A stretch of 64,000 nt of DNA from positions 124,001 through 188,000 of the forward strand of contig NZ_ABXW01000062.1 of NCBI RefSeq assembly GCF_000173415.1. The letters are read 5' to 3'. The position numbers and the translations under genes are program-made. Below are positions 60,533-64,000 of the stretch, piece after piece (positions within the stretch are counted from its first letter, which is position 1; each line of letters begins with the position of its first letter). This DNA is from Providencia alcalifaciens DSM 30120. GTDB taxonomy: Bacteria > Pseudomonadota > Gammaproteobacteria > Enterobacterales > Enterobacteriaceae. A model generated the notes under the pieces. That model was not told the DNA's origin. It searched no databases and saw nothing but the letters and a program-made list of their open reading frames with translations.

Positions 60533-61306
60533 ATGAACAAAAAAATCGACCTAAATAGCGACCTTGGTGAAAGTTTCGGTCAATGGCAGATGGGCAATGA
60601 TGAGGCAATACTGGGTCTTGTCAGCAGCGCTAACATTGCTTGTGGATTTCACGCGGGTTCTCCAGATGGGATTTTAAAAACCTTAATTGCCGCGAAAAAA
60701 CACGATGTCACGGTGGGCGCTCATGTGGGGTATCCGGATTTAGTCGGATTTGGTCGCCGCAATATGGATATTGCATCTAACGAATTAACCGCAGATGTGA
60801 TTTATCAAATCGGTGCATTACAGGGGCTCGCCAAAGCGGCGGGCACTGAGGTGCAGTATGTCAAACCTCACGGCGCGCTGTATAACACGATTGCTCATGA
60901 TAAGCGCCAAGCAATGGCAGTCATTGAAGGGATCCTCGCAATTGATAGCCATTTAACCTTGGTTGCTTTGGCAGGGGCTCCGCTTATCAGCTGGGCGCAG
61001 GAAGCAGGCCTCAATGTGGTGGCTGAAGCGTTTGCAGATAGAGCTTACAACAGTGATGGCACGTTGGTTTCAAGAAAGCTTGCTGGCGCCGTTCTACATG
61101 ATCCTGAATTGGTCGCAAAACGGATGTTGCAGTTGGTCAATGATGGCGGAGTTATCGCCATTGATGGTCAATTTACGCTGATTAACGCGGGTTCCATTTG
61201 TGTACATGGTGACAGTCCAGGGGCGCTCGAGATGGCGGCGAAAGTTCGGGAAATACTTGAGCAACAAGGCATCAACATCTGCGGGTTTGCTGGGGCGAGG
61301 GGCTAA
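60533..61306 (+). CDS. pxpA: 5-oxoprolinase subunit A
   Basis: The 257-residue LamB/YcsF protein shows the family opening [15 protein letters not shown], then [31 protein letters not shown] and VKPHGALYN. With PxpB and PxpC it forms the ATP-dependent 5-oxoprolinase that opens 5-oxoproline (pyroglutamate) to glutamate. It lies 27 bp downstream of the transporter gene and 2 bp upstream of the ycsI-like gene. Confidence 0.95.
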   Translation: MNKKIDLNSDLGESFGQWQMGNDEAILGLVSSANIACGFHAGSPDGILKTLIAAKKHDVTVGAHVGYPDLVGFGRRNMDIASNELTADVIYQIGALQGLAKAAGTEVQYVKPHGALYNTIAHDKRQAMAVIEGILAIDSHLTLVALAGAPLISWAQEAGLNVVAEAFADRAYNSDGTLVSRKLAGAVLHDPELVAKRMLQLVNDGGVIAIDGQFTLINAGSICVHGDSPGALEMAAKVREILEQQGINICGFAGARG

Positions 61307-61308
61307 AT

Positions 61309-62115
61309 ATGACAACATTAATGAAAGCCTCGAAAGAGGCGATTCAAGTGGCAAAAGCCGCTCGAGAGTCCATTCGTCAGGGATATGATAAACCGACGGC
61401 GGGCATGGCGCCGGGAATGACGCAAGCCAACATGATTGCACTACCTCGAGACTGGGCGTTTGATTTTCTACTCTATGCTCAGCGAAATCCCAAAAGTTGT
61501 CCTGTTTTGGATGTGTGTGAATCTGGTCGCTGGCAAACCGTATTAGCCGACGATGCGGATTTACGTACCGACATTCCGCGTTATCGCGTTTGGGAACAGG
61601 GCAAGTTGGTGGATGAAATTACCGATGCAACGGCAATTTATCAGCAACATCCTGACTTAGTGACTTTTTTGATTGGGTGCAGCTTTACCTTTGAAACACC
61701 GATGATCGAAGCAGGTATCGATATTCGTCATATTACGGATGGTTCTAATGTCCCGATGTATAAAACAAACCAATTATGCAGACCCGCAGGGCGTTTACAG
61801 GGGGAGCTGGTGGTTTCAATGCGCCCAATTCCTGCGGATCGCGTTGCGGATGCGGTGACCATTTCAGGGCGTTTTCCTGCGGTACATGGGGCTCCTGTAC
61901 ATATTGGAGCACCGGAATTGCTAGGTATTAAGGACATTATGCGTCCAGATTTTGGGGATGCGGTGCGTATTGAGGCGGGGGAAATTCCCGTATTTTGGGC
62001 GTGTGGCGTGACTCCCCAAGCCGCAGTGATGAAATCAGGGGTGCCTTTCGCATTAAGTCATGCTCCGGGGTATATGTTCATCACGGATATTCCTGACAAT
62101 GCTTATCACGTATAG
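61309..62115 (+). CDS. YcsI-family putative hydro-lyase (DUF1445)
   Basis: The 268-residue protein belongs to the DUF1445/YcsI family, annotated as putative hydro-lyases and related to D-glutamate cyclase. Motifs are [20 protein letters not shown] near 30, [43 protein letters not shown] and [13 protein letters not shown]-glutamate cyclase links D-glutamate and 5-oxoproline, so it could feed this pathway. Spacing of 2 bp from pxpA shows one operon. Confidence 0.9.
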   Translation: MTTLMKASKEAIQVAKAARESIRQGYDKPTAGMAPGMTQANMIALPRDWAFDFLLYAQRNPKSCPVLDVCESGRWQTVLADDADLRTDIPRYRVWEQGKLVDEITDATAIYQQHPDLVTFLIGCSFTFETPMIEAGIDIRHITDGSNVPMYKTNQLCRPAGRLQGELVVSMRPIPADRVADAVTISGRFPAVHGAPVHIGAPELLGIKDIMRPDFGDAVRIEAGEIPVFWACGVTPQAAVMKSGVPFALSHAPGYMFITDIPDNAYHV

Positions 62116-62123
62116 AGGTGCTT

Positions 62124-63731
62124 ATGCGTTTTCTACCTGTTAATTTAAGCGCCTTTATGGTTGAGCTGCAAAGCCTTGAACAGACCATGGCACTGACCGA
62201 TTCATTAACTCGTCAGCCAATTAAAGGCATTGAGGAAATTACCCCTGCAGCACGTACGGTATTAGTGCGCTATAACCCCGCGCGCGAAAATATCACTGCC
62301 ATAGTTCAGCAAATCTCTCAGCGTAATATTGAGTGTATAGCGTCTCAAGCAGGGAAATTGGTCACTATTCCTGTGCATTATACGGGAGAGGATTTACCCG
62401 AAGTTGCTGAGTACTTGGGGATCACCATTGAGGAAGTGATCCGTCGCCATACGGAAAGCGAATATCTCGTTGCATTCAGCGGTTTTGCTCCAGGTTTTGG
62501 TTATATGGTTTCGACGCAAGCACAACTGCATGTGCCGCGTCGTCAATCTCCTCGTGTACGTATTCCCGCGGGATCGGTAGCATTGGCGGGGGAATTCAGC
62601 AGTGTTTATCCGCAGGCAAGCCCAGGGGGCTGGCAGCTGATTGGTAGAACAGATTTGGCTGTGTGGGATATCAATCGTTCTGAGCCTGCCCTTTTACAAG
62701 CGGGTTATCGAGTGAATTTTATCGATCAAAGTAAGCATGCAGTGAGTTATAGCTTACCTGAGCAGCCTCAAATCAAACCGAGAGAAAATACGCAGACTTA
62801 TGATCTCACGGTGCTTGCCACAGGGTTACAGACATTGTTTCAAGATCGTGGGCGCATTGGGCAATCAGCGTTAGGTATTTCGGAATCAGGCGCGATGGAT
62901 AAGTCGGCGTTATACAGTGCCAATCGACTTGTTGGAAACGATACGCAATCGACAGTGCTTGAGGTCACCCAAGGCGGATTAAAAGTGCGAGCGAATAGCG
63001 ATGTGCTTGTCGGCATCACGGGCGCAGAATGTCCAATCACGGTGACAACCGAAGAAGGACACGTTTATGTCTCGGCAACGTATTGTCCTATTCACCTTGC
63101 TAAAGGGGATGTAATTCAATTAGGCGCTCCCACTAAAGGTGTTCGGAGTTATTTTTCAGTGCGCGGCGGTTTCGCTGTTACACCAGTTTTAGAAAGCTGC
63201 TCATTTGATACGTTAGCGCAAGTCGGACCAGCGCCTATCATGGTTGGGCAATCTCTCTCGATTCATCAAAAAAATAATCATCGAGCGATATCTCTTACGG
63301 AAACACCCGCGTTTGAATATCCCACTGCAGATGATGAGGTTGTACTCGACGTTATCATGGGACCAAGAACCGACTGGTTTACGGAGCAGGCAGCGGCATT
63401 ATTGCCTCAACAAGTTTGGCAGGTGACTGCAGCATCGAATCGCATTGGATTACGCCTTATGGGGGAAACGCCATTAAGCCGTCAACAATTACAAGAGTTA
63501 CCTAGCGAAGGCACTTGCATTGGCGCTATCCAAGTTCCCGCCAACGGACAGCCAGTTTTATTTTTAAATGACCATCCACTCACTGGGGGGTATCCGGTGA
63601 TTGGCTCAGTGTGTGACTATCATTTAGATTTAGCTGGGCAAATTCCAGTGAACGGCAAAATCCGCTTTAATCCATTACGTGAATTTTATCAACTTGAAGG
63701 GAGTCATGAAGCTTATGAATACCAACAATAA
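62124..63731 (+). CDS. pxpBC: Fused 5-oxoprolinase subunits B and C
   Basis: I start at ATG 62124 ([15 protein letters not shown]), six bases after AGAGG, giving 535 residues. The N-terminal PxpB/KipI part (about 1-210) includes [12 protein letters not shown] and [18 protein letters not shown]. The C-terminal PxpC/KipA part (about 225-535) includes [32 protein letters not shown] sequence and [10 protein letters not shown]. In most enterobacteria these are separate genes; here one frame joins them. The 3' end overlaps the next gene by 26 bp. Confidence 0.93.
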   Translation: MRFLPVNLSAFMVELQSLEQTMALTDSLTRQPIKGIEEITPAARTVLVRYNPARENITAIVQQISQRNIECIASQAGKLVTIPVHYTGEDLPEVAEYLGITIEEVIRRHTESEYLVAFSGFAPGFGYMVSTQAQLHVPRRQSPRVRIPAGSVALAGEFSSVYPQASPGGWQLIGRTDLAVWDINRSEPALLQAGYRVNFIDQSKHAVSYSLPEQPQIKPRENTQTYDLTVLATGLQTLFQDRGRIGQSALGISESGAMDKSALYSANRLVGNDTQSTVLEVTQGGLKVRANSDVLVGITGAECPITVTTEEGHVYVSATYCPIHLAKGDVIQLGAPTKGVRSYFSVRGGFAVTPVLESCSFDTLAQVGPAPIMVGQSLSIHQKNNHRAISLTETPAFEYPTADDEVVLDVIMGPRTDWFTEQAAALLPQQVWQVTAASNRIGLRLMGETPLSRQQLQELPSEGTCIGAIQVPANGQPVLFLNDHPLTGGYPVIGSVCDYHLDLAGQIPVNGKIRFNPLREFYQLEGSHEAYEYQQ

Positions 63732-64000
63732 AAAAAACCAACATAAGGTATTGATTGCCAATCGTGGCGAGATAGCGGTGCGTATTATTCGCGCGTGCCG
63801 TGATTACGGGTTTACATCTGTCGCGGTGTATGCCGATAGCGACATTGATGCATTGCATGTCAGCATGGCCGATGAAGCCTATGGGCTGGGGGGAAATTCA
63901 CCCGCTCAGAGCTACTTAAATATTGAAAAACTGATTGAGATTGCGAAAAAATCAGGGGCTACAATGGTGCACCCGGGGTATGGTTTTCTGTCTGAGCGGG
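63706..64000 (+). CDS. Biotin carboxylase (AccC-like), N-terminal part
   Basis: The frame starts at ATG 63706 behind GAAGGGAG and is cut by the window edge after 98 codons. The sequence [40 protein letters not shown] and [12 protein letters not shown] is the canonical start of biotin carboxylases. AccC-like genes accompany pxpBC in many proteobacterial 5-oxoprolinase loci, where they may not serve fatty-acid synthesis. It overlaps the pxpBC 3' end. Confidence 0.92.
   Translation, partial: MKLMNTNNKKNQHKVLIANRGEIAVRIIRACRDYGFTSVAVYADSDIDALHVSMADEAYGLGGNSPAQSYLNIEKLIEIAKKSGATMVHPGYGFLSER

Overview
The window comes from a Providencia-like enterobacterium (Morganellaceae). The chromosomal genes nrdA, ubiG, gyrA, rcsC, rcsB and rcsD are clearly enterobacterial, and GyrA carries Glu at position 87. 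I cannot fix the species from sequence alone.

Layout. (1) 1-11190, core chromosome: the 5' end of nrdA, ubiG, gyrA, rcsC converging on rcsD-rcsB. (2) 11191-11359, tRNA-Ser(UGA) and tRNA-Thr(UGU) behind one promoter. (3) 11341-52534, a complete-looking 41 kb contractile-tailed prophage inserted in the 3' end of tRNA-Thr and bounded by a 30-bp direct repeat. From left to right it holds: P4-type integrase and AlpA-like excisionase; a leftward early operon (helicase, VRR-NUC, ANR, family A DNA polymerase, DUF2815 ssDNA-binding, DUF2800 nuclease, Nmad5-like); a lambda-like immunity region (S24 repressor flanked by two operator regions, Cro-like protein, PL with an rrn-type boxA); a VirE-type primase/helicase with iteron-like repeats; antiterminator Q; lysis genes (holin, SAR endolysin, Rz/Rz1); packaging, head, neck, tail and baseplate genes; a tail fibre; a phosphoethanolamine-transferase-like cargo gene; and a LexA-boxed DinI-like operon. 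Likely cargo genes are a TIR/deoxyribosyltransferase-like protein with its own terminator, a one-helix membrane protein, and a SLATT-like two-helix protein with a 53-residue partner. (4) 52535-55366, relics of a second, older phage right end in the same site: the last codons of a related tail fibre and a near-duplicate of the transferase gene, followed by a DUF115-like gene. (5) 55367-64000, chromosome again: a monooxygenase-like protein, glutamate symporter gltP with an apparent frameshift in an A7 tract, a GntR-type regulator, and a 5-oxoproline operon (NRAMP transporter, pxpA, ycsI-like, fused pxpBC, biotin carboxylase start).

How it works together. The 5-oxoproline operon has a -24/-12 (sigma-54) promoter and two upstream NtrC-like sites spaced three helical turns apart, so it looks nitrogen-regulated. 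Its product glutamate links it to the neighbouring GltP. In the prophage, repressor operators with the same TATACG-N4-CGTATA pattern sit at both PL and PR. The PL transcript would cross a boxA, a conserved-looking leader, and a roughly 190-nt multi-hairpin RNA that contains a degenerate tRNA-like domain just upstream of the first structural gene of the left operon. That leader is the least explained part of the window.
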